The notes under the pieces were generated by a model. That model saw only the letters and a program-made list of their open reading frames with translations, made no database searches and was not told the DNA's origin. From contig DATDBL010000019.1 of assembly GCA_036524855.1 (NCBI GenBank), positions 1-64,000 of the forward strand: a stretch of DNA of 64,000 nucleotides, read 5' to 3'. Below are positions 9,128 to 18,313 of this stretch, in pieces. Every line of letters begins with the position of its first letter. Positions within the stretch are counted from its first letter, which is position 1. The DNA comes from Aldersonia sp036524855 (GTDB lineage Bacteria; Actinomycetota; Actinomycetes; Mycobacteriales; Mycobacteriaceae). The position numbers were made by a program, and so were the translations under genes.

Positions 9128-10468
9128 ATGACTTTCACGCTCCGCGAATGGCTCGACCTCGAGTCGGACAAGCGCCGAGCGCTTCTCGGTGACTGCCAGA
9201 ACGCAGTGGCGGCCTCGAAAAGCTCGCACAACGCCTACATCTCGGCGGTGGACGATGACGCTCCCGCGGTTTCCCGCGGTGAGCTCGCAGGTGTGCCTTT
9301 TGCGGTCAAGGACAACATCGATGTGGCCGGTGTGCCCACCACGGGGGGGAGTCCGCTACTCGCGGGCGACGTCCCCGATGTGGACGCCGGGGTGGTCAGC
9401 GCGTTGCGCGAGGCCGGAGCGGTAGTTGTCGGCAAGACCAATCTGCACGAACTTGCCTTCGGGATCACGAGCAACAACGCCACTTACGGCCCGGTACGGA
9501 ACCCACTCGACGTCTCTCGGGTGGCCGGCGGATCGAGTGGGGGCAGCGCGGCGGCGGTCGCGCTGGGAACGGTGCCGTTCAGTCTCGGCACCGACACCGG
9601 CGGATCGGTCACCATACCCTCGGCCTTCTGCGGAATCGTCGGATTCCGTCCCACGACCGGCCGCTATCCGAGCGACGGTGTCGTCAACCTGTCGTCGTCG
9701 CGAGACACGATCGGAATCCACGCCCGGACCGTCGAGGACGTGCGTATCGTCGACCGCGCCATCACGAGGACCCGTCCGACAACCGGGGTGCCCGATCCCT
9801 CGGATCTCGTGCTGGGAGCCGTTGTCAGTCGGTACGACGACATGGAACCCGCTGTCGCCGAGGCAACGCAACTCGCGCTCGGCGTCCTGCGCACGAGCGG
9901 CGTGCGGGTCGTGGAGCTGTCCATGCCCGACGATCTGACGCTGGCTGCGGCGCCCGGTATCGAGTTGGTGTTCTACGAGGCCGAGCGCTTGCTCGCGACG
10001 CGGGTGAACAAAGGTCGCGGACACTCCGGCTCCGTCGATATCGCGGAACTGATCGATGCGATCGAATCACCGGATGTGCGAGCGGTCTTCGAGTCGATCG
10101 CAGCCACACGGGTCACCGCGTCCGCCTACGAGCAGGCCCGCCGCCGACGGTGGCAACTTCGACGTCTGTACGAGGAAACGTTCGCCGCCAGTGGCGTACA
10201 CGCGCTGATCGCCCCGACCGTTCATGTTCTTCCACCCCTCATCGGACGCGACGACACGATCGACGTCAACGGGCGCCCGCAGCCGGTGTTCGCCACGGTG
10301 ACGCGGAACACGGCCCCGGGGTCGGTCGCCGGGGTCCCGATGCTCTCCATCCCGGGTCGTTTCACCCCAGAGGGATTGTCGGTCGGATTGTGCCTCGAGG
10401 GCCGCTTCTTCGAGGACCAGCATCTTCTCGCCGTCGGTGACCTGATCAGCCCCGTCCTTCGCGGTTGA
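9128..10468 (+). CDS. amidase-signature hydrolase, probable mandelamide-type amidase
   Basis: The 446-residue product starts at ATG 9128 with an AAGGA ribosome site. It has all parts of the amidase-signature triad: the lysine in GVPFAVKDNIDVAG, the serine of GGSSGGSAAAVALG, and the nucleophile serine in TDTGGSVTIPSAFCGIVG. The length suits the family. These enzymes hydrolyse R-CO-NH2 to acid and ammonia. The genes that follow encode benzoylformate decarboxylase, an aldehyde dehydrogenase and a 2-hydroxyacid oxidase. Mandelamide hydrolysis (as by MdlY of Pseudomonas putida) is therefore a natural reading, although other aryl amides are possible. The 3' end faces the AcoR-like gene on the opposite strand. 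Confidence 0.8.
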   Translation: MTFTLREWLDLESDKRRALLGDCQNAVAASKSSHNAYISAVDDDAPAVSRGELAGVPFAVKDNIDVAGVPTTGGSPLLAGDVPDVDAGVVSALREAGAVVVGKTNLHELAFGITSNNATYGPVRNPLDVSRVAGGSSGGSAAAVALGTVPFSLGTDTGGSVTIPSAFCGIVGFRPTTGRYPSDGVVNLSSSRDTIGIHARTVEDVRIVDRAITRTRPTTGVPDPSDLVLGAVVSRYDDMEPAVAEATQLALGVLRTSGVRVVELSMPDDLTLAAAPGIELVFYEAERLLATRVNKGRGHSGSVDIAELIDAIESPDVRAVFESIAATRVTASAYEQARRRRWQLRRLYEETFAASGVHALIAPTVHVLPPLIGRDDTIDVNGRPQPVFATVTRNTAPGSVAGVPMLSIPGRFTPEGLSVGLCLEGRFFEDQHLLAVGDLISPVLRG

Positions 10469-10529
10469 CGGTTGGGCCGGTCAACCTCGGCGGCAACGGA
10501 AGTGGACGGTTTCCCACACCCACGGCCTG

Positions 10530-12146
10530 TTATCGTGTTGGTGTGTCGGCGATTCCGTAGGACCGGATGGCGCGGTAGAGCGTGGTGCGGCTGATCCCCA
10601 GCTGGAGCGCGGCCGCCTTCTTGTTCCCTCCTGCACCCCGCAGCGCCTTGACGACGGCGTCGCGCTCTGCCTGTTCGAGCGGGGTCAGCTGCCGCGTCAT
10701 CCGGCCGCGCCACTGTTCGGGAACGTCACCGATCGTGATGTCACCTGCGCTGCGGATCTCGCTGACCGCCTTGACGGCGGTGCGCAGTTCGCGCAGGTTC
10801 CCGGCCCACTGCTGACCGGCCAGGGCTTCCAGCGCGGCCGGTGTGAAACGCACCTGCGCCGCCGCGCCGAGATCCTCGAGCATCTTGTTCGCCAGGGCGG
10901 GAATCTCGGCCCGGCGATGACGCAGCGGTGCGAGTGCGATCCGTTCGGTGCAGTGGGAGACGAGGGCCGCATGCTCGGGCGGCAGATCGTCGACCGGGGC
11001 ACTGGTCACGATCACCCGGGCGCGAGCCGAGCGGAGATCCTCGGCCGTACGCCGAGCGAGCGACGACGGCAGAAGCTCCACCGCCTCGAGGACGACGCAG
11101 CCCGGCTCCGCGAGCCGGCTCCGCAGCTGCTCGGTCCACGTCCGGCTGCCCAACTCGGCAACCTGGGTCGCGTCGAACCAGGTGCTCGCCTCGTCGGCGG
11201 CCGCCCGGGCCGCCGTCGTGCGACCGGAGCCGGGTTCGCCGGTGATCAGCACCGACCCGATCGACGCGGCGGGACCGGGCGGCAGCGTGGTCGATCGGGC
11301 GGCCGGCTCGGTGCCGAACGTGAACAGGGCCGCGCCGCTCCCGGGGATTCGCAGAACCGACGCCGCGAGGCGACGTCCGACCGACAGCTGCACGTCGTGC
11401 GTGATCTCGCGGTCCATCGGCGCCTCGACGGCCAGCGCCCGCAGCAGCGCATGGTCCGCCGGTTCCAGGATCTGCACGGCGGCGGTGTTCGCGAGGAGGA
11501 TGTCGTCACCGATCGCGATCACCGGCCGCGTCCGGGCGCGCGCCGTGGCGTCCTGGAAGCTGCGGAAGATCCGCTGCTCGGCCTGGCGGGATTCCTCGAG
11601 TAGGCGTTCGCCTATCTGGCGGGCCGACCGAATCACGAACGGCGCCAACAGCGGGCTGTCGTCCTCGCTGAGACAGGTGATGTCGAGGACGCCCTCGACC
11701 CGCCGGGTCACCGGGTTGACGATTGGTTGGCCGTAGCAGCTGAACTTCTTGAGCGCCTCGATGTAGTGCTCCTCGCCGCGCACGGCGAGTCCGCGGCGGA
11801 GTTCGAATGCGGTCGCGATCGAATTCGTGCCCGTGGTCTCCTCGAGGAAGCGGCGGCCTTCCACCGTGCCGACTCGCTCGAGAGCCGGTTGCAGGTGTCG
11901 TTCGCCGAAGCGGAGGTCGACGAGGCGGGCGTTGCGGTCGGCAAGGATGACGGCGAACCCGGTGCCCTCGAGTTCCCCGGCCATCTCGTCGAGCACCGGG
12001 GTGGCCGCGACCATGAGCCGGCTGCGCCGGTCGACTTCCTCGATCGCGGCGTCGTCGACGGACGCACCGGGGAACAGCCCGCTCATCGCGACGCGCTGCC
12101 AGGACTGCGCAATGAGCGGGCGGGACGAGTTGTCGAGTTCGGCCAT
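10530..12146 (-). CDS. AcoR-type GAF/Fis regulator with degenerate ATPase domain
   Basis: The 538-residue product starts at ATG 12146. The order is: an N-terminal GAF-like sensor (FAVILADRNARLVDLRF, EETTGTNSIATAFELRRGLA), a central AAA+ region, and a C-terminal Fis-type helix-turn-helix (GGNKKAAALQLGISRTTLYR). The central domain is unusual. Walker A reads GEPGSGRTT with arginine in place of lysine, and the GAFTGA loop that contacts sigma-54 is absent. Actinobacteria lack sigma-54, and related regulators work with other sigma factors. It follows the aldehyde dehydrogenase gene by 68 bp on the same strand and probably activates the mandelate-type cluster around it. Confidence 0.88.
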   Translation of the reverse strand: MAELDNSSRPLIAQSWQRVAMSGLFPGASVDDAAIEEVDRRSRLMVAATPVLDEMAGELEGTGFAVILADRNARLVDLRFGERHLQPALERVGTVEGRRFLEETTGTNSIATAFELRRGLAVRGEEHYIEALKKFSCYGQPIVNPVTRRVEGVLDITCLSEDDSPLLAPFVIRSARQIGERLLEESRQAEQRIFRSFQDATARARTRPVIAIGDDILLANTAAVQILEPADHALLRALAVEAPMDREITHDVQLSVGRRLAASVLRIPGSGAALFTFGTEPAARSTTLPPGPAASIGSVLITGEPGSGRTTAARAAADEASTWFDATQVAELGSRTWTEQLRSRLAEPGCVVLEAVELLPSSLARRTAEDLRSARARVIVTSAPVDDLPPEHAALVSHCTERIALAPLRHRRAEIPALANKMLEDLGAAAQVRFTPAALEALAGQQWAGNLRELRTAVKAVSEIRSAGDITIGDVPEQWRGRMTRQLTPLEQAERDAVVKALRGAGGNKKAAALQLGISRTTLYRAIRSYGIADTPTR

Positions 12147-12214
12147 GTCCCGACGTTCCCTTCCACGGCTGTTCCCGTCCGAGTCTACGTCCGGCCCCCG
12201 GCCCGGCACCGACG

Positions 12215-13663
12215 TCAGCCCAGGTAGACGGACTTCAGTTGCTGGTAGTTGGTGAGCGCTTCGGGTCCGAGTTCGCGGCCGAGGCCGCTGGCCTTGACGC
12301 CACCGAACGGGGCGGTGGGCTCGGGCAGATAGGTGTTGATGCCGATGGTGCCGGTCTGCACCCGCTTCGCCAACGCCAGCCCGCGGTCGGGGTCGTTCGT
12401 CCACACCGTTCCACCGAGTCCGTAGTCGGAGTCGTTCGCGATGCGGACGGCCTCGTCGTCGTCGGCGTACGGAATCACCGACAGCACCGGGCCGAAGATC
12501 TCCTCCTGGGCGATGGTGTGGTTGTTGTCGACGTCGGCGAAGATCGTCGGTTCGACGAACCACCCCTTGTCCCGGTCGGTGGGCCGGCCGCCGCCGGTGG
12601 TGACGCGGGCACCGTCGCCGCGGCCCTTGGCGATGTACCGCTCGACGCGCTCGCGCTGCGCGGCGGTGGCCATCGGACCGATCTGAGTGGTGTCGTCCAG
12701 GGCGTCACCGACCTTCAGTGCGCCCGCGAAATCGGTGAAGAGGTCGACGATCTCGGCGTACCGCGACCGCGGCGCGAGCACCCGTGTGCCGAGGAAGCAG
12801 GTCTGCCCGTTGTTGAGAAGGGTTGCCGTGAAGAGCTTCTCGGCGACCGACTGCAGGTCGAGGCCGGCGTCGTCCAGCACGATGGCCGCCGACTTGCCGC
12901 CCAGTTCCAGGGTGACCGGTCGCAGCAGCCGGCCACAGACCTCGCCGATGGACCGGCCCGCCGCGGTGGAACCAGTGAAGCTGATCTTGTCCACACTCGG
13001 GTGCGCGACCAGATGTGCGCCGGCCTCGCGGCCACCGGGCACGATGTTGACCACCCCGGCCGGGATCCCGGCCTCGGCGACGGCCTCGGCGAAGACGAAG
13101 CTGTCGAGGACGGTTTCAGGGGACGGCTTCATCACCAGCGTGCACCCGGCGGCCAGCGCCGGGGCGTACTTGAACGCGGCGAGGGTCTGCGGGAAGTTCC
13201 ACGGCACGATCGCCCCGACGACGCCGAGCGGCTCGCGCCGCACCAGGGTGTTGCCGCCGAACAGTCCGGGACGGGTTTCTTCGGTGGCGGTCTCCCGGGC
13301 CAGGCCGGCGTAGTAGCGCAGCAGGACGACGGGGAAGGCACCCTCGAGCTGGCGTGCCACCGCGACCGGCATGCCGTTCTGCGCGCTCACGCGGGTCACG
13401 ACGTCCTCGGCGCGGCGCTCGAGCACATCGGCGAGCCGTTCCATCGCGGTCGCGCGGTCGGCCGGCGCCCAGTGCGCCCACCCGTCCGGGTCGTCGAACG
13501 CGCGTCGGGCGGCGGCGACGGCGGCGTCGACGTCGGCCTCTTGCGCTTCCGGCACCGACCCGATCGGCTGCTCCGTGCTCGCCGAGATCGCCGTGATCTT
13601 TGCGCTCGTGCTGGGCGCAACCCACTCGCCGCCGATGAACAGAGAGTCGTAGTGCAGATCCAT
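12215..13663 (-). CDS. aldehyde dehydrogenase, probable benzaldehyde dehydrogenase
   Basis: The 482-residue product starts at ATG 13663 behind AGGGGA. It is a full-length NAD(P)-dependent aldehyde dehydrogenase. PWNFPQ marks the cofactor region, FTGSTAAG is the nucleotide loop, LELGGKSAAIVLDD carries the general-base glutamate, and NNGQTCFLG has the catalytic cysteine. It ends with the usual PFGGVKASGLGRELG. Its place between the benzoylformate decarboxylase and the regulator makes benzaldehyde the most likely substrate, giving benzoate. It is transcribed away from mdlC across a shared 271-bp control region. The substrate is inferred from context only. Confidence 0.85.
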   Translation of the reverse strand: MDLHYDSLFIGGEWVAPSTSAKITAISASTEQPIGSVPEAQEADVDAAVAAARRAFDDPDGWAHWAPADRATAMERLADVLERRAEDVVTRVSAQNGMPVAVARQLEGAFPVVLLRYYAGLARETATEETRPGLFGGNTLVRREPLGVVGAIVPWNFPQTLAAFKYAPALAAGCTLVMKPSPETVLDSFVFAEAVAEAGIPAGVVNIVPGGREAGAHLVAHPSVDKISFTGSTAAGRSIGEVCGRLLRPVTLELGGKSAAIVLDDAGLDLQSVAEKLFTATLLNNGQTCFLGTRVLAPRSRYAEIVDLFTDFAGALKVGDALDDTTQIGPMATAAQRERVERYIAKGRGDGARVTTGGGRPTDRDKGWFVEPTIFADVDNNHTIAQEEIFGPVLSVIPYADDDEAVRIANDSDYGLGGTVWTNDPDRGLALAKRVQTGTIGINTYLPEPTAPFGGVKASGLGRELGPEALTNYQQLKSVYLG

Positions 13664-13934
13664 GAGTAAATCCCCTGGGAGTGTCGTCGAGAATGATCGG
13701 ATGGTGTGCCGGCGCCGTGATCGCGGCCGTGGCGCAAACGCGTTGAGACGAGCATGACAGCTCGGCAAGGGGCGGTCGTGTTCCATTTCTGGACACATCG
13801 ACGCAGCGTGCGGCGCCCGTCAACATTGATGACTTCTATGCAGATATGAGAACTATTCATTGGACCTATCGCGCGATGAAATCTAGCGTGGTGAACACCA
13901 CACCGATTCGTGTCGCCGACCTCGAGGAGAACCC
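13664..13934. promoter_or_regulatory. divergent control region of the mandelate-type cluster
   Basis: This 271-bp gap separates the aldehyde dehydrogenase (left) from the decarboxylase (right), so it must hold both promoters. An imperfect inverted repeat, GTGTTCCATTTCTGGACAC, lies at 13778-13796 (arms GTGTTCCA and TGG-ACAC with one base missing). It is a candidate binding site for the AcoR-type activator. The right half is AT-richer than its surroundings. Confidence 0.4.
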
Positions 13935-15521
13935 ATGGCCACGGTGAGTGAAGTGACCTATGACCTGTTGCGAGCCCGCGGTCTCACGACCGTGTTCGGC
14001 AACCCGGGATCGAACGAGCTTCCGTTCCTGTCCGGGATGCCCGACGACTTCCGGTACGTCCTCGGGCTGCACGAGGGCGCCGTGCTGTCGATGGCCGACG
14101 GCTACTCGCTCGTCACGGGCGAGGCGGCCTTCGTCAACCTGCACGCCGCATCCGGATCCGGCAATGCCATGGGCGCGCTGACCAACTCGGTGTACTCGCA
14201 CAGTCCGCTCGTGGTGACCGCCGGACAGCAGGTGCGTTCGACGATCGGCCAGGAGGTCATGCTCTCCAACGTCGATGCCGGCTCCCTGATGAAGCCGCTC
14301 GTCAAATGGAGCAGCGAGCCGGCCTGCGCCGAAGACGTGCCTCGCACCATGAGCCAGGCCATCCACACCGCCCTGCAGCCGGGCCGGGGCCCCGTCTACG
14401 TGTCCGTGCCCTACGACGATTGGGCCGCGGAAGCGCCCGCGGAAGCCGCCCGCCTCCTCGATCGCGCGGTGCACAGCGCCGCCGCATTGTCGGGTGAGCG
14501 GATCGGGGACCTCGTCGAGCTGCTCGAGGGCGCGACGAATCCCGCTCTGGTCCTCGGGCCGGCCGTCGACGCCGATCACGCCAACGCGCACGCCGTTCGG
14601 CTCGCCGAGAAACTGCGAGCGCCGGTGTGGATCGCACCCTCAGCGTCGCGGTGCCCGTTCCCGACCCGTCACCCGAGCTTCCGGGGTGTCCTGCCCGCCG
14701 GCGTCGCGGATCTGTCGGGCGCGTTGGCCGGCCACGACGTGATCCTCGTCGTCGGGGCACCGGTCTTCCGCTACCACCAGTACGTTCCGGGAAAGTACCT
14801 GCCCGACGGTGCCCGCCTGATCCACATCACCGACGATCCCGGAGAAGCGGCACGCGCCCCGTTCGGGGAAGCGTACGTCGCCCCGATCGCCAACACCCTC
14901 GACGTGCTCGCATCCACCCTCACGCCGAGCGACCGGGCACCGCTCCCTCCCCTGGCGGAGTTTGCGGAGGTCGAGTCGTCCGGGTCGGGGCTCGACCCGG
15001 CACAGCTGTTCGCGCTGCTGCGCACGAACGCCCCCCGCGACGCCATCTACGTCAACGAATCCACCTCGACCGGGAACGCCTTCTGGTCGCAGATGGACCT
15101 CTCGCAGCAGGGTAGCTACTACTTCCCCGCCTCGGGTGGCCTCGGTTTCGGGCTCCCCGCGGCCGTCGGTGCGCAACTGGCCGACCCGCGCCGTCAGGTG
15201 ATCGGGCTCATCGGAGACGGGTCGGCGAACTACGGGATCACCGCGCTGTGGACCGCCGCCCAGTACCGGATTCCGGCGATCATCATCATCCTCAAGAACG
15301 GCACCTACGGTGCGCTGCGCGGCTTTTCGAAGATCCTGAACACCGGGGAAACCCCCGGCTTGGATGTTCCCGGCATCGACTTCGTCCAGATCGCCGAGGG
15401 ATACGGGGTGCGCGGCAGCGCCGTCAGCACGGCCGAAGACTTCACCATCGCCTTGAAATCCGCCCTCGCGGCGGGAGAACCGACCCTTATCGAGGTCCAG
15501 ACGACGTTCCTTCAGTCGTGA
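13935..15521 (+). CDS. mdlC: benzoylformate decarboxylase (ThDP-dependent)
   Basis: The 528-residue product has the same length as Pseudomonas putida benzoylformate decarboxylase as I recall it, and aligns with it throughout. The active-site residues occur at the expected numbers: Ser26 in FGNPGSNELPFL, Glu47 in LHEGAV and His70 in FVNLHAASG. A second histidine lies in APVFRYHQY. The ThDP/Mg motif is GDGSANYGITALWTAAQY followed by NNG-like KNGTYGALRGF. It converts benzoylformate to benzaldehyde and CO2. The oxidase gene follows 20 bp downstream in the same operon, and an aldehyde dehydrogenase is divergent. This makes a complete mandelate-to-benzoate route. Confidence 0.92.
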   Translation: MATVSEVTYDLLRARGLTTVFGNPGSNELPFLSGMPDDFRYVLGLHEGAVLSMADGYSLVTGEAAFVNLHAASGSGNAMGALTNSVYSHSPLVVTAGQQVRSTIGQEVMLSNVDAGSLMKPLVKWSSEPACAEDVPRTMSQAIHTALQPGRGPVYVSVPYDDWAAEAPAEAARLLDRAVHSAAALSGERIGDLVELLEGATNPALVLGPAVDADHANAHAVRLAEKLRAPVWIAPSASRCPFPTRHPSFRGVLPAGVADLSGALAGHDVILVVGAPVFRYHQYVPGKYLPDGARLIHITDDPGEAARAPFGEAYVAPIANTLDVLASTLTPSDRAPLPPLAEFAEVESSGSGLDPAQLFALLRTNAPRDAIYVNESTSTGNAFWSQMDLSQQGSYYFPASGGLGFGLPAAVGAQLADPRRQVIGLIGDGSANYGITALWTAAQYRIPAIIIILKNGTYGALRGFSKILNTGETPGLDVPGIDFVQIAEGYGVRGSAVSTAEDFTIALKSALAAGEPTLIEVQTTFLQS

Positions 15522-15541
15522 CGATCGAGCACGGAGCAAGC

Positions 15542-16903
15542 ATGAATCACATCGACCAGCTGAAGGATGTCGTCCCTGCGGACATCGTCGTCACCGATCC
15601 CGACCTGATGGAGGGCTACCGCCGCGACAGCGCGGACCTGGTGCCGGCGGGCAAGCCACTGGCGGTCCTGCGGCCTCGATCCACCGCACACGTCTCCGCG
15701 ATCATGGCGTGGGCCAACCGGACGAACACGATCGTCGTGCCGCGCGGTGCGGGCACCGGGTTATCCGGCGGCGCAACCGCGCTCGACGGCTGCGTCGTGG
15801 TGAGCATGGAGCACATGACCACCATCCGCGACTTCGACCAGGCGAACCACACCGTGGTGGTCGAAGCCGGAGTCGTCAACGCGGACGTCGGCCGGGCGGT
15901 CGCAGCGGCCGGGTTGTTCTACCCGCCCGATCCGGGCAGCTTCGAGGTGTCGACCATCGGCGGCAACCTCGCCACCAACGCCGGCGGAATGCGGTGCGTC
16001 AAGTACGGGGTGACCCGCAACTCCGTGCTCGGACTCGAGGTGGTCCTCGCCGACGGCCGCATACTGCACACCGGCGGCCAGACGGTCAAGAACGTCGCGG
16101 GCCTCGACCTGACCCAGCTGTTCATCGGATCCGAAGGCGCGCTGGGCATCATCACCGCCGCGACGTTGCGGCTGCGCCCCACCCCCGCCGCCACTGCGAC
16201 GTTCGTGGCGACCTTCCCCACCCTCGAGGCCGGGGGTCGGGCACTGAACGCGATCTTCGCCAGCGGCGTCACACCGAGCATGCTCGAGCTGATGGACAAT
16301 GCCACGATCAACGCTGTCGAGGACTACCAGCGGATGGACCTCGATCGCGAGGCGGCACTTCTGCTGATCGGCCAGGCCGACGGAACCGACGCCCTCGCCC
16401 AGGTCGAGCGGATGGCCAGGTGTTGCGACGAGGCGGGCGCCGATCTGTCCGTCGCCACCGCCGACCCCGCCGAGTCCGAGATGTTCCTCCAGGCGCGCCG
16501 ACTCGCCGGATGGGCCACGATGGAACAATTCCCGACCGTCATCGAAGACGTCGGAGTGCCCCGCACACGACTCGCCGAACTCCTCACGACCATCGCCGAG
16601 ATCTCCGCCGACACCGGTGTCCGCATCGCCACGGTCGGGCATGCCGGTGACGGCAACGTGCACCCGATGCTGCTCCTGCCGGACCTCAGCGACGACGCCC
16701 GCCGCCGCGCCATGGAGACCGCCGACCGTATCTGCGCCGCGGCCCTCACGCTGGGCGGCACCATCACCGGTGAGCACGGTGTCGGGGAACTCAAACGCGA
16801 ATGGCTCACCCACCAACTCGACGACGTCTCACTCGACGTACAGGCGAGCATCAAACGGGCGCTCGACCCGGCCCTGCTGCTCAATCCCGGTCGCGGGTTC
16901 TGA
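15542..16903 (+). CDS. FAD-linked 2-hydroxyacid dehydrogenase (GlcD-like), probable mandelate dehydrogenase
   Basis: The 453-residue product starts at ATG 15542, preceded by GGAG. The N-terminal FAD-binding (PCMH/BBE-type) domain shows VVPRGAGTGLSGGATAL and PPDPGSFEVSTIGGNLATNA. The C-terminal oxidase domain has VGHAGDGNVHPMLL and ITGEHGVGELK. This is the GlcD/D-lactate dehydrogenase architecture. These flavoproteins oxidise 2-hydroxyacids and pass electrons to the respiratory chain. Directly downstream of benzoylformate decarboxylase, the expected substrate is mandelate, giving benzoylformate. The family suggests the D-enantiomer, but that is not proven. It replaces the FMN-type MdlB of Pseudomonas. 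Confidence 0.85.
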   Translation: MNHIDQLKDVVPADIVVTDPDLMEGYRRDSADLVPAGKPLAVLRPRSTAHVSAIMAWANRTNTIVVPRGAGTGLSGGATALDGCVVVSMEHMTTIRDFDQANHTVVVEAGVVNADVGRAVAAAGLFYPPDPGSFEVSTIGGNLATNAGGMRCVKYGVTRNSVLGLEVVLADGRILHTGGQTVKNVAGLDLTQLFIGSEGALGIITAATLRLRPTPAATATFVATFPTLEAGGRALNAIFASGVTPSMLELMDNATINAVEDYQRMDLDREAALLLIGQADGTDALAQVERMARCCDEAGADLSVATADPAESEMFLQARRLAGWATMEQFPTVIEDVGVPRTRLAELLTTIAEISADTGVRIATVGHAGDGNVHPMLLLPDLSDDARRRAMETADRICAAALTLGGTITGEHGVGELKREWLTHQLDDVSLDVQASIKRALDPALLLNPGRGF

Positions 16904-17025
16904 GACGAACGCCACCAGGCGACGGATTCGCCTCGTCCGAGCACGACCGGACGTCCACTCCATCCACCCGAGAATGTCTCGGACCTCCACTAGCTGGGCT
17001 CCGCGGGGGTGGGTCGCGTCGTGGG

Positions 17026-18252
17026 TCAGCTGGCGACCGCGACGCAGGGTGCGTCGAGGCGGTCCTCGTCGTAGGCCTCCGCGGTGTGGTCGAGCCAGCC
17101 GAGGATGGCGTCGGTGTGTTGCCCCAATGTCGGTGGGGCGTCGTGCTGGCGGCGCAGTTGCGAGCGGCCGTCGGCGGACTCGAACCGAAGCGACGGCCCG
17201 GGCAGCTGGACCCGGCCCACGGCGGCATGCTCCACGTCGATGAGCAGGCCCTGGCTGCGGGTCTGCTCCCAGTCGTAGACCTCGTCGATGGTGCGTATGG
17301 CGCCCGCGGGAACACCGGCGGATTCGAGTTCGGCGAGGATGTCGGCGCGGTCACGACCACTGAACTCGGCCTCGATCGCCGCGACGAGTTCGGCGCGGCG
17401 CGCGACCCGGTCGCGGTTGACCGCGAACCGCGGATCGTCGGCCACCAGGCCCGCGATCTGGGCGAAGCGTCGCCAGATCGACTCGCTGCCGACGGCGATC
17501 TGCACGTGCCCGTCGCGGCAGCGGAAGCTGCCGTAGGGGGCGATCTGCGGGTGGTGGTTGCCGGTCGGTGCCGCGACCTGCCCGCCCACGGTCCACTTGG
17601 TGCCCTGGAAGGTGTGCGCGCTGACCGCGGCGGCGAGCAGCGAGGTGCGCACGACGACACCGCGGCCGCTGCGTTCGCGCCCCGCCAGCGCCGCCGACAC
17701 CCCGGCCGCGCCGTGCACGCCGGCGAGCACGTCGGCGATCGGCACACCGATGCGGGTCGGCCCGTCCTCGGGGGTGCCGGTCAGCGACATCAGACCCGCT
17801 TCGCCCTGGGCGATCTGGTCGTAGCCGGCGCGGCTGCCCTCGGGCCCGTCGTGGCCGAATCCGGTGATCGACAACAGCACCAGCCGCAGGTTGAGCGTGT
17901 CGAGCACCTCGGGGGAGAAGCCCAACCGGTCCAGGGTGCGGGGGCGGAAGTTCTCGATCAGCACGTCGGCGCGGCGCACCAGCCGGGCCAGCACGTCGCG
18001 GCCGTGCGCGGACTTGAGGTCCAGCTCGATGGATTCCTTGTTCCGGTTCGCCGACATGAAGTACGACGAGTGCGCATCCTCGGACGGGCCCACGAACGGC
18101 GGACCCCAGCTGCGGGAGTCGTCCCCGTGGCCCGGTGTTTCGATCTTGATCACCCGGGCACCGAGGTCCCCGAGCATCATCGCGGCGATCGGACCCGCCA
18201 GTGCCCGCGACAGGTCGAGCACCACGACATCGTTCAACGGTCCCACCGTCAT
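17026..18252 (-). CDS. CaiB/BaiF family CoA transferase (class III)
   Basis: The 408-residue product starts at ATG 18252 with GAAAGGAT upstream. It has the family start VVVLDLSRALAGPIAAMMLG, then ANRNKESIELDLKS, GYDQIAQGEAGLMSLTG and PTRIGVPIADVLAG, which carries the catalytic aspartate. Class III transferases move CoA between carboxylic acids. It is the last gene of a two-gene unit with the quinone oxidoreductase (61-bp gap). With the neighbouring dehydrogenases and a carboxylate transporter, it probably activates an organic acid as its CoA thioester. The substrate is unknown. Confidence 0.87.
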   Translation of the reverse strand: MTVGPLNDVVVLDLSRALAGPIAAMMLGDLGARVIKIETPGHGDDSRSWGPPFVGPSEDAHSSYFMSANRNKESIELDLKSAHGRDVLARLVRRADVLIENFRPRTLDRLGFSPEVLDTLNLRLVLLSITGFGHDGPEGSRAGYDQIAQGEAGLMSLTGTPEDGPTRIGVPIADVLAGVHGAAGVSAALAGRERSGRGVVVRTSLLAAAVSAHTFQGTKWTVGGQVAAPTGNHHPQIAPYGSFRCRDGHVQIAVGSESIWRRFAQIAGLVADDPRFAVNRDRVARRAELVAAIEAEFSGRDRADILAELESAGVPAGAIRTIDEVYDWEQTRSQGLLIDVEHAAVGRVQLPGPSLRFESADGRSQLRRQHDAPPTLGQHTDAILGWLDHTAEAYDEDRLDAPCVAVAS

Positions 18253-18313
18253 CGTTGGATCCTTTCGTCCCAGCGTTGCGGCGTGCACCACGCCGCCCGC
18301 TGTATGTGTTTCG

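Noticed and set aside
10530..12146. Regulator as a sigma-54-dependent activator
   Set aside because: The GAFTGA loop and Walker A lysine are missing, and no -24/-12 promoter was seen nearby.
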